NCBI RefSeq assembly: GCF_024172165.1
Contig: NZ_JAMZEB010000002.1
Location: 4,423,501 to 4,487,500, forward strand
DNA length: 64,000 bases
Source of the DNA: Nonomuraea thailandensis
GTDB lineage: Bacteria > Actinomycetota > Actinomycetes > Streptosporangiales > Streptosporangiaceae
Reading direction: 5' to 3'
Shown one piece after another: positions 24,551-32,953 of the stretch; position 1 is the stretch's first letter, and each line of letters opens with the position of its first letter. Both the position numbers and the translations under genes were made by a program. A model generated the notes under the pieces. The model did not search any database, had not been told where the DNA came from, and worked only from the letters and a program-made list of their open reading frames with translations.

Positions 24551-25693
24551 ATGAGGCCGTTCCGTATCGAGATCCCCGACGGCGACCTGCGCGACCTGCG
24601 TCGCAGGATCGACGACACCCGCTGGCCCGACGAGCTGCCCGGCACCGGCTGGGAGCGCGGCGTGCCGCTGACCTACCTCAAGGAGCTGGCCACCTACTGG
24701 CGGCACGACTTCGACTGGCGCGCCGCGGAGGCGGAGCTCAACGCCCATCCCCAGTTCGTCGACGAGATCGACGGCGCCACCGTGCACTTCCTGCACGTCA
24801 GGTCGCCGCGGCCGGACGCCGTCCCGCTGCTGCTCACCCACGGCTGGCCGGGCTCGGTGGCGGAGTTCCTGGACGTCGTCGGGCCGCTGACCGATCCGCG
24901 CGACCAGGGCCCCGCCTTCCACGTGGTGATCCCGTCCATTCCCGGCTTCGGCTTCTCCGGTCACACCCGGGAGGCCGGGTGGCATCCGTACCGGGTGGCG
25001 CTGGCCTGGGCGGAGCTGATGCGGCGCCTGGGCTACGAGCGCTACCTGGCGCAGGGCGGCGACGCCGGCGCGGTGATCTCCCTGGAGCTGGCCAGGCTGG
25101 CCCCGGAGTCCGTCATCGGCGCGCACGTCAACATGCTCATGGCCTTCCCCTCCGGCGACCCCGCCGAGCTGGCGGGCCTGTCGCCGTCGGACCAGCAGCG
25201 GCTGGGCGGCCTCGCCCGCTTCGACCAGGAGCTGTCCGGCTACATGAAGCTGCAGTCCACCCGCCCGCAGACGCTGGCCTACGCGCTGACGGACTCGCCG
25301 GTCGGGCAGCTCGCCTGGATCGTGGAGAAGTTCCGCGACTGGACGGACTCCTCCCAGGCGCCCGAGGACGCCGTCGCCAGGGACCGCATGCTGACGAACG
25401 TGTCGATCTACTGGCTGACCGCGACCGCCGGCTCGTCGGCCCGGTTCTACTACGAGGGCGCGGCCGGGCTGCGGCAGGCGGCCGAGGGGCACCGGCCGCC
25501 GCCGATCACCGTGCCCGTCGGGGTGGCGGTCTTCCCCCGGGACATCTTCGTCCCCGTCCGCAGGCTCGCCGACCGGGACATCCCGACGATCACCCATTGG
25601 ACCGAGTTCGACCGCGGCGGGCACTTCGCCGCGCTGGAGCAGCCGGAGCTGCTGGTCGGCGACATCAGGGCGTTCGCGCGATCGCTCGCGTGA
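24551..25693 (+). CDS. Epoxide hydrolase (EHN-type alpha/beta hydrolase)
   Basis: 380 residues with the epoxide hydrolase N-terminal domain (MRPFRIEIPDGDLRDLRRRI) followed by the alpha/beta hydrolase core: oxyanion HGWPGS near residue 97 and nucleophile Asp in AQGGDAGAV. Relatives include SgcF/NcsF2/KedF, which open the epoxide of 9-membered enediyne cores, but the family is wider than that. It is 14 bp downstream of the HpaB-like gene and followed by a terminator at 25,702-25,733. Confidence 0.85.
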   Translation: MRPFRIEIPDGDLRDLRRRIDDTRWPDELPGTGWERGVPLTYLKELATYWRHDFDWRAAEAELNAHPQFVDEIDGATVHFLHVRSPRPDAVPLLLTHGWPGSVAEFLDVVGPLTDPRDQGPAFHVVIPSIPGFGFSGHTREAGWHPYRVALAWAELMRRLGYERYLAQGGDAGAVISLELARLAPESVIGAHVNMLMAFPSGDPAELAGLSPSDQQRLGGLARFDQELSGYMKLQSTRPQTLAYALTDSPVGQLAWIVEKFRDWTDSSQAPEDAVARDRMLTNVSIYWLTATAGSSARFYYEGAAGLRQAAEGHRPPPITVPVGVAVFPRDIFVPVRRLADRDIPTITHWTEFDRGGHFAALEQPELLVGDIRAFARSLA

Positions 25694-25701
25694 CACAGCG
25701 G

Positions 25702-25733
25702 AAGGCGCCGGCGGCAGGAACCGCCGGCGCCTT
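25702..25733. terminator. Terminator between convergent operons
   Basis: Perfect 13-bp arms AAGGCGCCGGCGG / CCGCCGGCGCCTT with loop CAGGAA, then TCGTGTTT. Usable from both sides. Confidence 0.85.
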
Positions 25734-25745
25734 TCGTGTTTCCCG

Positions 25746-27107
25746 TCAGCCTCTCAGCACCGGAAGCGGCTGGACGGTCTCCTCGCCGGTGGCGGGCCTG
25801 CCGTTGGCCAGGACGCGCAACATCAGGCCCGGGCGCATGAGCGCCTGGGGCGGGTCGACGAGCCCCGCCACCCGCATGAAGGCGGCGGTGACCGCGCCGT
25901 CGCGGGCCGCCGCGGCGTGCAGCCGGCCCATGTAGGCGTTGGCGAGCCGGACCTTCAGGGTGCGCGGCCCCTGCACGCCGGGGAAGGCCAGGTCGGCGCC
26001 CGCGGAGATCTCCCACGGCACGTCGATGACGCGGGAGATGTCCCTGAAGAACGGGCGCCACCGGGGCTCCGTGCCCTGGCGCAGGTGTTGCCGCAGGATG
26101 ATGGACTCCATGGCGGCCACGGTCATGCCCTGGCCGTACACGGGGTTGAAGCTGCACGCGCCGTCGCCGAGCACCAGCAGGCCGTCGGGGAAGCCGGCCA
26201 GCCGCTCGTAGCGGCGCCGCACGCTGGCGGGGAAGGTGAAGGTGACACCGTCGTCCAGCGGCTCGGCGTCCCGGATCGCCTCGTAGACGTCCGGGACGGG
26301 CAGCGACTTGGCGAAGGCCAGGAAGCCGTCGTAGTCGGCCGGGGGGTGGTCGCCGAGTATGCCGGTGAGCGAGAGCATGCTCATGTCGCCGGGCAGCTTG
26401 GGGAAGAAGGCGCCGCGCGGGTTGGCCGGGGAGGCCACCGGGTTGATCGACAGGTCGTCGCCGTACGGGTCGGAGCGCAGCCGGAAGTGGCGGGTGGTGT
26501 AGGCCAGGCCGATCTTCACCCGGTCCTCTTCCGGCCGGTCGTAGCCGAGCTCCCGCAGCCACGCGGGCGTGCGCGAGCCCCTGCCGGTCGCGTCGATCAG
26601 CAGGTCGGAGGCCAGGTTCTCCTCCTCGCCCGCGCTGTTGCGCACCCGCACGCCGGTGACGCGGGCGCCCGAGGTGGTGGGTCCGAGGATGTCGGTGCGC
26701 TCCAGGAAGCGCACGTTGTCCAGGGCCGCCACCCTGAGCCTGACCTGCTCCTCCAGGACGGGTCTGGTGGCCGAGACGCTGACCAGCCCGCTGGGCGCCT
26801 GCCGCAGCCTGCGGCCGTTGAAGTACCAGCGCAGCCGGGTGGCCATGTCGCCCGCGGGCACGCCGGCCTCGATGAGCTGCCCGGTCAGGCCCGGGAACAG
26901 CTCGTCGAGGATCTGCTGGCCGCGGGCCAGCAGGGCGTGCGCGTGGCAGCCGTGGGGGACTCCCCTGCGCGGGCCGCTCGCCCCCGTCAGGGTGTCCCTG
27001 TCGATCAGCAGGACCTCGGTGTAGAACTCGGACAGCACGCGGGCCGACAGCAGGCCCGCCATGCCGCCGCCGAGCACCACCGCGCGGTCGCCGACGTGGC
27101 CGGCCAT
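25746..27107 (-). CDS. FAD-dependent monooxygenase/epoxidase-like protein
   Basis: 453-residue flavoprotein. Rossmann motif VLGGGMAGLLSARVL at the N-terminus, RRGVPHGCHAHALLARG, and the second FAD motif LGDGACSFNPVYGQGM. The pattern fits the squalene-epoxidase-like/PHBH flavin monooxygenases of actinomycetes. It ends an operon with an SgcJ-type protein and an ACAD-fold monooxygenase, so three oxidative steps may be linked. Start: ATG 27107 one base after the upstream stop; a GTG at 27116 overlapping that stop is also possible. Confidence 0.8.
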   Translation of the reverse strand: MAGHVGDRAVVLGGGMAGLLSARVLSEFYTEVLLIDRDTLTGASGPRRGVPHGCHAHALLARGQQILDELFPGLTGQLIEAGVPAGDMATRLRWYFNGRRLRQAPSGLVSVSATRPVLEEQVRLRVAALDNVRFLERTDILGPTTSGARVTGVRVRNSAGEEENLASDLLIDATGRGSRTPAWLRELGYDRPEEDRVKIGLAYTTRHFRLRSDPYGDDLSINPVASPANPRGAFFPKLPGDMSMLSLTGILGDHPPADYDGFLAFAKSLPVPDVYEAIRDAEPLDDGVTFTFPASVRRRYERLAGFPDGLLVLGDGACSFNPVYGQGMTVAAMESIILRQHLRQGTEPRWRPFFRDISRVIDVPWEISAGADLAFPGVQGPRTLKVRLANAYMGRLHAAAARDGAVTAAFMRVAGLVDPPQALMRPGLMLRVLANGRPATGEETVQPLPVLRG

Positions 27108-27108
27108 C

Positions 27109-27513
27109 TCAGTCACGCGGGCTGTTCTGGTAGGCGGCCAGCCGCCACTGCCCGTCCTGCCGCACGACGAGCCAGGAGGCGCGGATGGCGCGCTCGGCCG
27201 GGACCTCGCTCTCGCCGGGGGCCAGCACGCCGCCCTGGGTGATCAGGACGCCGCAGTCGTCGTTGAAGAAGCGCACGTCGATGGGCGTCCCGGTGACCCT
27301 GGTGCCCTGGTAGGGGCCGGCGAACGCGGCGGTCATGAACGCGCGGATCTCCTCGCGTCCCTTGCGGTACTGGCCCGGCAGGATCATCGACCCGTCCTCG
27401 GTGAAGACCGCGGCGAAGGCGTCGGCGTCGTGCGCGGCCCAGGCCTCGATCACACGCTGCGGCAGCGCGGCCACGGCGGCCTGGTCGGGGGCGTGTGCGG
27501 GTGCGGTGGTCAT
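27109..27513 (-). CDS. SgcJ/EcaC-type NTF2-like protein
   Basis: 134-residue NTF2/SnoaL-fold protein: AVAALPQRVIEAWAAHDADA at the N-terminus, FTEDGSMILPGQYRKGREEI in the core, and DGQWRLAAYQNSPRD at the end. The sequence fits the SgcJ/EcaC group, named after a C-1027 enediyne protein, but the group also occurs elsewhere. It has no obvious catalytic motif; binding or shaping a reactive intermediate is possible. Between the ACAD-like gene (19 bp upstream) and the FAD monooxygenase (overlap or 1-bp gap). Confidence 0.8.
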   Translation of the reverse strand: MTTAPAHAPDQAAVAALPQRVIEAWAAHDADAFAAVFTEDGSMILPGQYRKGREEIRAFMTAAFAGPYQGTRVTGTPIDVRFFNDDCGVLITQGGVLAPGESEVPAERAIRASWLVVRQDGQWRLAAYQNSPRD

Positions 27514-27532
27514 GGTGTCTCCTCCAGGCGTT

Positions 27533-28714
27533 TCAGATGTAGAGCGTGTCGGGCTCGAGGCCGCACAGGATGCGCCCGTACAGCTCGGTGTTGGTGTTCG
27601 GGTGCATGAGCGCGTGCTGGTTGACCGCGTGCACGTCGCGCGCGATCCGCTGGATCGGGACGTCGCTGTAGATGGACGAGCCGCCGCTCGCGGTGGCCAG
27701 GATGTCCACGGCCTCCTTGCCGAGCCTGCACACGGCGCCCAGGTCGGCGCGGGCCCGCACCCGCTCCTCGACGCTCCACCTGGCGCCCTGCTCGCCCTTG
27801 TCGTCGACGGTCGCGGCCAGGCGGCCGGCGTGGAACCCCGCCTGGTCGATCTTGAAGGTGGACTCGGCGACCTGCAGGTGGGTCAGCGGCGCGGCGCTCT
27901 GGCTCTCGTACCCGGTGTAGGTGATCTTCCGCTGGGGCAGCCGCTCGAAGAAGGCCTCCCTGGCGGCCTCGGCCAGGCCGAGCACGGTGCCGACGGAGGA
28001 GGCGGAGGCCACGGGGAGCAGCGGCTGCCGGTAGATCGGCGAGCCGGCGCTGGCCCCGTCGGCGTGCGCGCCCTCCAGGATCGCGCCGAGCGGCATGACG
28101 CGCTCGGCGGGGACGAACAGGTCCTGCGCCACGGTGCTGACGCTGCCCGTGCCGCGCAGGCCCGAGGTGTGCCAGTCGTCGATGACGAGCAGGTCCGACA
28201 TCGGGACCAGCGCCATGATCGGCTCGGGCGGCGCGTCCTCGCTGACGATGACGGCCACGATCTCCTGCCAGTGGCTGTGGTGCGCGCCGCTGACGAAGCC
28301 CCACTTGCCGTTGACGACGATGCCGCCGTCGGTGCGGGCGGCCATGGCGGTCGGGCTGAGCGTGCCGCAGATGCGCACGTCCGGCGTGGCGAACACCTCG
28401 TCCTGGACCGCCTCGGGGAAGTGGCAGGCCATCCAGGTCGGGATCCAGTAGACGGAGGCGACCCAGGCGGTGGAGCCGTCCGCCCTGCCCAGCTCGGTGG
28501 CCACCTCGACCAGCGTCCGGGTGTCCGCCTCGTGGCCGCCGTAGCGGCGTGGCGTCCTCAGCCTGAACACGCCCGCGTCGGCCATTGCTGCTATCGACTC
28601 CTCGTGGAGCCGGCGGTTCTCCTCCGCCCATGCCGCGTGCCCGCGCAGGACGGGCACGATCTCCGAGGCGCGGTGAACCAGGTCTTCCCGCGCCGGAGCA
28701 TCGGTCACCAACAC
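27533..28714 (-). CDS. Acyl-CoA dehydrogenase-fold flavin monooxygenase
   Basis: 393 residues of the group D flavin monooxygenase type (HsaA/KijD3-like): N-terminal FRLRTPRRYGGHEAD, middle-domain GKWGFVSGAHHSHWQE, and IDDWHTSGLRGTGS. These enzymes use reduced flavin and O2 to hydroxylate aromatics or oxidise amines. The start is placed at GTG 28714 because GGGAGG lies 5 nt upstream; the longer open frame to 28810 runs through the promoter and operator. First gene of the D-minus operon. Confidence 0.82.
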   Translation of the reverse strand: MLVTDAPAREDLVHRASEIVPVLRGHAAWAEENRRLHEESIAAMADAGVFRLRTPRRYGGHEADTRTLVEVATELGRADGSTAWVASVYWIPTWMACHFPEAVQDEVFATPDVRICGTLSPTAMAARTDGGIVVNGKWGFVSGAHHSHWQEIVAVIVSEDAPPEPIMALVPMSDLLVIDDWHTSGLRGTGSVSTVAQDLFVPAERVMPLGAILEGAHADGASAGSPIYRQPLLPVASASSVGTVLGLAEAAREAFFERLPQRKITYTGYESQSAAPLTHLQVAESTFKIDQAGFHAGRLAATVDDKGEQGARWSVEERVRARADLGAVCRLGKEAVDILATASGGSSIYSDVPIQRIARDVHAVNQHALMHPNTNTELYGRILCGLEPDTLYI

Positions 28715-28753
28715 GATGTCCTCCCAGACGTCAGTCGAGGAACTGCCCACCTG

Positions 28754-28795
28754 AACGTCCCATTCGGACGCTGACGTGCGCATCTCCTGACGTGC
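28754..28795 (-). promoter_or_regulatory. Cluster box promoter, minus half of the strongest dyad
   Basis: Minus strand: GCACGtcagGAGATG (28795-28781), 21 bp, GACGTT (28759-28754). With the plus-strand box at 28807-28821 it forms a dyad of 17-bp arms (16 of 17 matching) around an 11-bp spacer. Confidence 0.7.
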
Positions 28796-28806
28796 GTGAT
28801 TGCGTG

Positions 28807-28848
28807 GCACGCCAGGAGATGCGGGGCGGGCGGCACGGGGGCGACGCT
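28807..28848 (+). promoter_or_regulatory. Cluster box promoter, plus half of the strongest dyad
   Basis: GCACGccagGAGATG at 28807-28821, 21 bp, GACGCT at 28843-28848, leading to the ATG at 28882. Confidence 0.7.
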
Positions 28849-28881
28849 GGGGAAAAACCCGAGACGAAGGGTTCGCGCAGC

Positions 28882-30084
28882 ATGACAGCCGTCACTCATG
28901 CCCCCGGAGCTCCGCCCGAGCCCGCTCTCACCCCCGACGTGATCGTCGCGCGCGCGCAGGCCATGGTGCCCGCCCTGGTCGCGCGGCAGGCCGAGACCGA
29001 GCAGCGCACCTACTACGCGCGCGACACCCACGAGGCGTTCGCGCAGGCCGGCTTCTACCGCATCCTGGTGCCGCGCCGCTTCGGCGGCTACGAGTTCGGC
29101 GTGGAGACGTTCCTGCGCGTGTCGATGGCGCTGGCGCGGGGCTGCCCCTCGACCGGATGGATGTACTCGCTGGGAACGGCGCACGCGCTGGCGGTCGCCA
29201 CCCTGTTCGGCGAGCGCGCGCAGGCCGAGCTGTTCGCCACCGGCGACTTCGTCTGCCCCGCCACCGTGGCGCCCAGCGGCGCCGCGACGCGCGGCCCGGA
29301 CGGCCAGTGGATCCTCGACGGAACGTGGAACTACTGCTCGGGCGCCCCCTACGCCACCCACTTCATGGGTCACGTGGTCGTGGACGGCGCGCCCATGCTG
29401 TTCGTGGCGCCGCGCGAGCGGTGGCGCCGGCTGGACGACTGGGGCAACCAGCTCGGCCTCAAGGGCAGCGGCTCGCACAGCGTCGTCTTCGAGCACGCCC
29501 CGATCCCCGGCCACTACACGCTGCCCCTGCACCTGAGCCAGACGTCGGTGGCGGGCGGCACGCCGGGCCTGTCCCTGCACGGCAACCCGGAGTACGGCGG
29601 CGGGCCGCTCAGCTTCATGCTGCTGGACAGCGCCACCGTCATGCTGGGCATGGCCCAGGGCGCGCTGGACGCCTACGAGGACCTGATGCGGGTCAGGACG
29701 ACGGTGTTCCCGCCGTTCTCGCTGCGGGCCGAGGACCCCGACTACCAGTTCTGGTACGGCGAGGCCGCCGGGCTCCTCGCCACCGCGGAGGCGGCCTGGT
29801 CGGACGCCATCCGGCAGTGGCAGCGGGCCTGCGCCGAGGGCTCGTTCACCAGGGAGCGCGACCTGCGGATCGCCACGATCAGCAGGGAGATCGCCCGGCT
29901 GTCGTGGCGCGCGGTGGAGCGCTGCCTGTTCCCGACCGCGGGGTCCAGCGCGGTGCGCAACGGTGAGCGGATCGAGCGGATCTGGCGTGACATGTCCACG
30001 CTGCACAGCCACGCCGGCTTCGCCATCTTCCTGTCCACGGTCGCCAACCGGGAGCTGGCCCGCGCCCACTTCGGCCTCGGCTGA
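28882..30084 (+). CDS. Second acyl-CoA dehydrogenase-fold flavin monooxygenase
   Basis: 400 residues, group D flavin monooxygenase fold: YRILVPRRFGGYEFGVETFL near residue 60, WILDGTWNYCSGAPYATHFM, DDWGNQLGLKGSGSHSV, and the helical C-terminus with RAVERCLFPTAGSSAV. It lacks the Glu base motif of true acyl-CoA dehydrogenases as far as can be seen. It is divergent from the related gene at 27,533-28,714 and shares its operator. Probably a hydroxylase or amine oxygenase in tailoring. Ends at a strong terminator (30,101-30,135). Confidence 0.82.
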   Translation: MTAVTHAPGAPPEPALTPDVIVARAQAMVPALVARQAETEQRTYYARDTHEAFAQAGFYRILVPRRFGGYEFGVETFLRVSMALARGCPSTGWMYSLGTAHALAVATLFGERAQAELFATGDFVCPATVAPSGAATRGPDGQWILDGTWNYCSGAPYATHFMGHVVVDGAPMLFVAPRERWRRLDDWGNQLGLKGSGSHSVVFEHAPIPGHYTLPLHLSQTSVAGGTPGLSLHGNPEYGGGPLSFMLLDSATVMLGMAQGALDAYEDLMRVRTTVFPPFSLRAEDPDYQFWYGEAAGLLATAEAAWSDAIRQWQRACAEGSFTRERDLRIATISREIARLSWRAVERCLFPTAGSSAVRNGERIERIWRDMSTLHSHAGFAIFLSTVANRELARAHFGLG

Positions 30085-30100
30085 CACGCGGCCCGCGGAA

Positions 30101-30135
30101 GGAGGGGGCCCGCCCTGCCGGGGCGGGCCCCCTCC
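30101..30135. terminator. Strong GC terminator
   Basis: Perfect 15-bp arms GGAGGGGGCCCGCCC / GGGCGGGCCCCCTCC, loop TGCCG, between convergent genes ending at 30084 (+) and 30175 (-). Confidence 0.85.
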
Positions 30136-30174
30136 GGTACGTGGTGCGGTCGGCCTGCTCCGTACCCGGTGTGG

Positions 30175-31722
30175 TCAGCCTGTGAGTGCGGGCTCCTGCT
30201 CCTGCTCCGGCTCGGGATGGTGGTGACCGGCGAACGGAGCCAGGTGGCGGAGCCGGGTGAAGGCCAGCAGCGCGAGCCCGGCGAACAGGACGGCGTTGAC
30301 CGCGCCGACCGCGTGCAGCCCCGTGGTGAAGGCCGCGCGCGCGGCGTCCAGCAGCTCCGTGGCCTGGGCGGCGGGCAGCCCCGACGCGGCGCCGACGGCG
30401 CCGTTGATGCTGTCACCGGCCACCGCCGGCGCGCCCGCCGGCAGGACCAGCTCGCTGCGGTAGACGGCGGTGCCGAGCGTGCCCAGCGTCGCGATGCCGA
30501 GCGCCACGCCGAACTCGCCGCCCGTGGCCACCATGGACGCGGCCGAGCCCGCCTTCTCCGGCGGGCTGCTGGCCATGGCCACCTGGTTGACCAGCCCGCC
30601 CACCGGGCCGACGCCGAAGTAGCACACGGACAGGAACACGATCAGCAGCGTCACGGCGCCGACCGCCACCTGGGTGATGAGGAGCTGGCCGAGCACGGCG
30701 ATGAGCATGCCGCCGCCCAGCACGTACCCCGGCCGCACCTTGGCCGCCACCCTCGGCGTGAGGTTGATGGAGACGATCAGCACCAGCGAGGGGATCAGCA
30801 GCCACAGCCCGGCGACCAGCGGCGACAGCCCCTCCACGGTCTGCAGGAACAGCGCGACCTCCATGCCCGTGCCCGTCTGCAGCGAGCCGCACAACATCCC
30901 GATCAGCACCGCGGCGGTGAAGGCCCGATGGCGGAACAGGCGCAGGTCGAACAGCGGATGCTCCAGCGCCCGCTGCCTGCGCACGAACACCGCGCCCACG
31001 ACCAGCCCCGCGGCGATCGCGACCAGCGGCCCCGGCGCCCAGCCGTCCCGCGCCACGGCCTTCAGCCCGTAGATCAGCGGCAGGATCGCGCCCAGCGACA
31101 GCACGACGCTGAGCAGGTCCAGCCGCCCGCCGTCCGGGTCGCGGTACTCCGGCAGCAGCGGCAGCGCCGCGATCAGCAGCAGCATCACCGGCACGCCCAT
31201 CACGAAGACCGAGCCCCACCAGAACCGTTCGAGCAGCGCGCCGCCGACGGCGGGGCCGAGCGCGATGCCGACCATGAACGCGGTCCCCCACACCGCCATG
31301 GCCTGCCCGAACTGCTTGGGGTCGCGGAACATGACGCCGATCAGCGACAACGTCGACGGCAGCAGCGTCGCCCCGGCGATCCCGAGCAGCGCCCGGCACA
31401 CGATCAGCATCTCCGGGCTGGTCGACATGGCCGCCACCAGGGAGACGACGCCGAAGGCCGCCCCGCCGACCAGCAGCAGCCTGCGCCTGCCGATCCTGTC
31501 GCCCAGCGAGCCCATGGTGACCAGGAAGCCCGCGGTCATGAAGCCGTAGATGTCGGTGATCCAGAGCTGCTGCGTGGCGTCCGCGCCCAGGTCGACGCTC
31601 AGGTGCGGCAACGCCAGGAACAGCACGCTGATGTCCAGCGACACGAGCATGGTGGGCAGGGCCAGCGCAGCCAGCCCCATCCATTGCTTCCGCCCCGCGC
31701 GCGGGGCGCCGTCGTGGGTCAC
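30175..31722 (-). CDS. EmrB/QacA-type MFS drug exporter
   Basis: 515-residue DHA2-family transporter with about 14 transmembrane segments. Early helix LALPTMLVSLDISVLFLALP carries the conserved Asp; motif A GSLGDRIGRRRLL and motif C-like GPAVGGALL are present. The C-terminus has HHHPEPEQEQEP. Likely exports the cluster product and gives self-resistance (inference). GTG 31722 is chosen because GAGGAG is 7 nt upstream; ATG 31737 is an alternative. It lies 25 bp after rmlA and shares its promoter. Confidence 0.88.
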   Translation of the reverse strand: MTHDGAPRAGRKQWMGLAALALPTMLVSLDISVLFLALPHLSVDLGADATQQLWITDIYGFMTAGFLVTMGSLGDRIGRRRLLLVGGAAFGVVSLVAAMSTSPEMLIVCRALLGIAGATLLPSTLSLIGVMFRDPKQFGQAMAVWGTAFMVGIALGPAVGGALLERFWWGSVFVMGVPVMLLLIAALPLLPEYRDPDGGRLDLLSVVLSLGAILPLIYGLKAVARDGWAPGPLVAIAAGLVVGAVFVRRQRALEHPLFDLRLFRHRAFTAAVLIGMLCGSLQTGTGMEVALFLQTVEGLSPLVAGLWLLIPSLVLIVSINLTPRVAAKVRPGYVLGGGMLIAVLGQLLITQVAVGAVTLLIVFLSVCYFGVGPVGGLVNQVAMASSPPEKAGSAASMVATGGEFGVALGIATLGTLGTAVYRSELVLPAGAPAVAGDSINGAVGAASGLPAAQATELLDAARAAFTTGLHAVGAVNAVLFAGLALLAFTRLRHLAPFAGHHHPEPEQEQEPALTG

Positions 31723-31747
31723 GTCCTCACTCCTCATCTCTTGCCGG

Positions 31748-32803
31748 TCAGGTGGTCAGCTCGATCCGGGTGTGGTCGCCCACCACGAGCCGGTGATGCG
31801 CCCGTCCCGGCGCCACGGTGGTGAAACGCCCGATGAGCGAGCCGCGCAGGCTGGCCTCCTCGATGGAGGCGCCGTGGAGCACGATGGAGTCGGCGATGCG
31901 GGTGGCCCGCACCACGCAGCCCGTGCCGATGGAGGTGTTGGGGCCGACGTGGCTGTCCTCGATGAGGGTGTCCGCGCCGATGATCGCCGGCCCCTCGATC
32001 GTGGAGGCGACGATGCGCGCGCCGGGCTCGATGACCACCTCGCCGCGCACGTCGCTGAGCCCGTCGAGGTGGCCGGCGATGCCGCGCGCCTGCGTGGCCA
32101 GCATCCTGCGGTTGCAGTCGAGGACGTCGTCCACCCGGCCGGCGTCGGTCCAGTACCCGTCGTACACGCTCGCCCGCACCTCCAGGCGGTGGTCGACCAT
32201 CCACTGGACGGCGTCGGTGATCTCCAGCTCGCCGCGCCGTCCCGGCGCGATGCGCTCGACGGCCTCGTGGACGGCGGCGGTGAAGAAGTAGACGCCGACC
32301 ATCACCAGGTCGCTGGCGGGCCGTTCCGGTTTCTCCGTCACGCGCAGAACGGCGCCCGCCGCGTCGAGCTCGGCCACGCCGAACGCGCGGGGGTCGGCCA
32401 CCCGGCGCACCACGAGCTGCGCGGCGGGGCGCAGGGCGCGGAACTCCTCGGCGATCGGCCCGATCCCGCCGGCCAGCACGCAGTCGCCGAGATACATGAC
32501 GAAGTCGTCGTCGCCGAGGAAGCCTCGGGCGAGCTTGACGCAGTGCGCCAGCCCCAGTGGCCTGGGCTGGCGGATGTAGGTGACGCGCGCCCCGAACCTA
32601 GAGCCGTCGCCGACGACCTCGGCGATCTGCGCCTGCCTGTCGCCGACGACGAGACCGATCTCGGTCACGCCCAGCTCGCGCAGGCTCTCCAGCACGTGCT
32701 CAAGGACCGGCTTGTTCGCGATCGGGATGAGCTGCTTCGGCATGGAGTGGCTCAGGGGGCGCATGCGGGTGCCTGACCCGCCGGACAGCACCAGAGCCTT
32801 CAT
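31748..32803 (-). CDS. rmlA: Glucose-1-phosphate thymidylyltransferase, long form
   Basis: 351 residues: nucleotidyltransferase domain (MKALVLSGGSGTRMRPLSHS, signature GxGTRxxPxT variant; then PKQLIPIANKPVLEHV) plus a C-terminal left-handed beta-helix domain (IEGPAIIGADTLIEDSHVGP). This long form is common in antibiotic clusters, where it makes dTDP-glucose for deoxysugars, feeding the RmlB at 654-1637. ATG 32803 lies 7 nt after the -10 hexamer GATTCT (32816-32811), so the mRNA is predicted to be leaderless. Confidence 0.9.
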   Translation of the reverse strand: MKALVLSGGSGTRMRPLSHSMPKQLIPIANKPVLEHVLESLRELGVTEIGLVVGDRQAQIAEVVGDGSRFGARVTYIRQPRPLGLAHCVKLARGFLGDDDFVMYLGDCVLAGGIGPIAEEFRALRPAAQLVVRRVADPRAFGVAELDAAGAVLRVTEKPERPASDLVMVGVYFFTAAVHEAVERIAPGRRGELEITDAVQWMVDHRLEVRASVYDGYWTDAGRVDDVLDCNRRMLATQARGIAGHLDGLSDVRGEVVIEPGARIVASTIEGPAIIGADTLIEDSHVGPNTSIGTGCVVRATRIADSIVLHGASIEEASLRGSLIGRFTTVAPGRAHHRLVVGDHTRIELTT

Positions 32804-32810
32804 GGTGGCC

Positions 32811-32852
32811 AGAATCCCAACGCCGGGGTCCCGGCAGCATCTCTGACCGTGC
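32811..32852 (-). promoter_or_regulatory. Cluster box promoter for rmlA and exporter
   Basis: Minus strand: GCACGgtcaGAGATG (32852-32838), 21 bp, GATTCT (32816-32811); leaderless ATG at 32803. Confidence 0.65.
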
Positions 32853-32878
32853 TGGATGACCGGTGGTGGCGCCTCTCA

Positions 32879-32953
32879 GCAGGTCAGCCCGGGCCCCCGG
32901 CAGGTCAGCCCGGCCCTCGGCGGGGTCAGCCCGGCCCTCGGCAGGCCAGCTCG
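32879..32953. repeat. Short direct repeats at thioesterase 3' end
   Basis: About 3.5 copies of a roughly 20-bp unit built on AGGTCAGCCCGG(C) and CCCTCGG. Copies overlap the C-terminal codons and stop of the thioesterase gene (stop at 32926), so its last residues may come from repeat growth. Confidence 0.7.

Noticed and set aside
31728..31745. GAGATG at the start of the MFS exporter gene
   Set aside because: No GCACG half at the fixed 4-bp distance and no hexamer downstream; the gene is read from the rmlA promoter.
32879..32953. CRISPR-like repeats
   Set aside because: The units are adjacent direct repeats without unique spacers and partly code for the thioesterase C-terminus.
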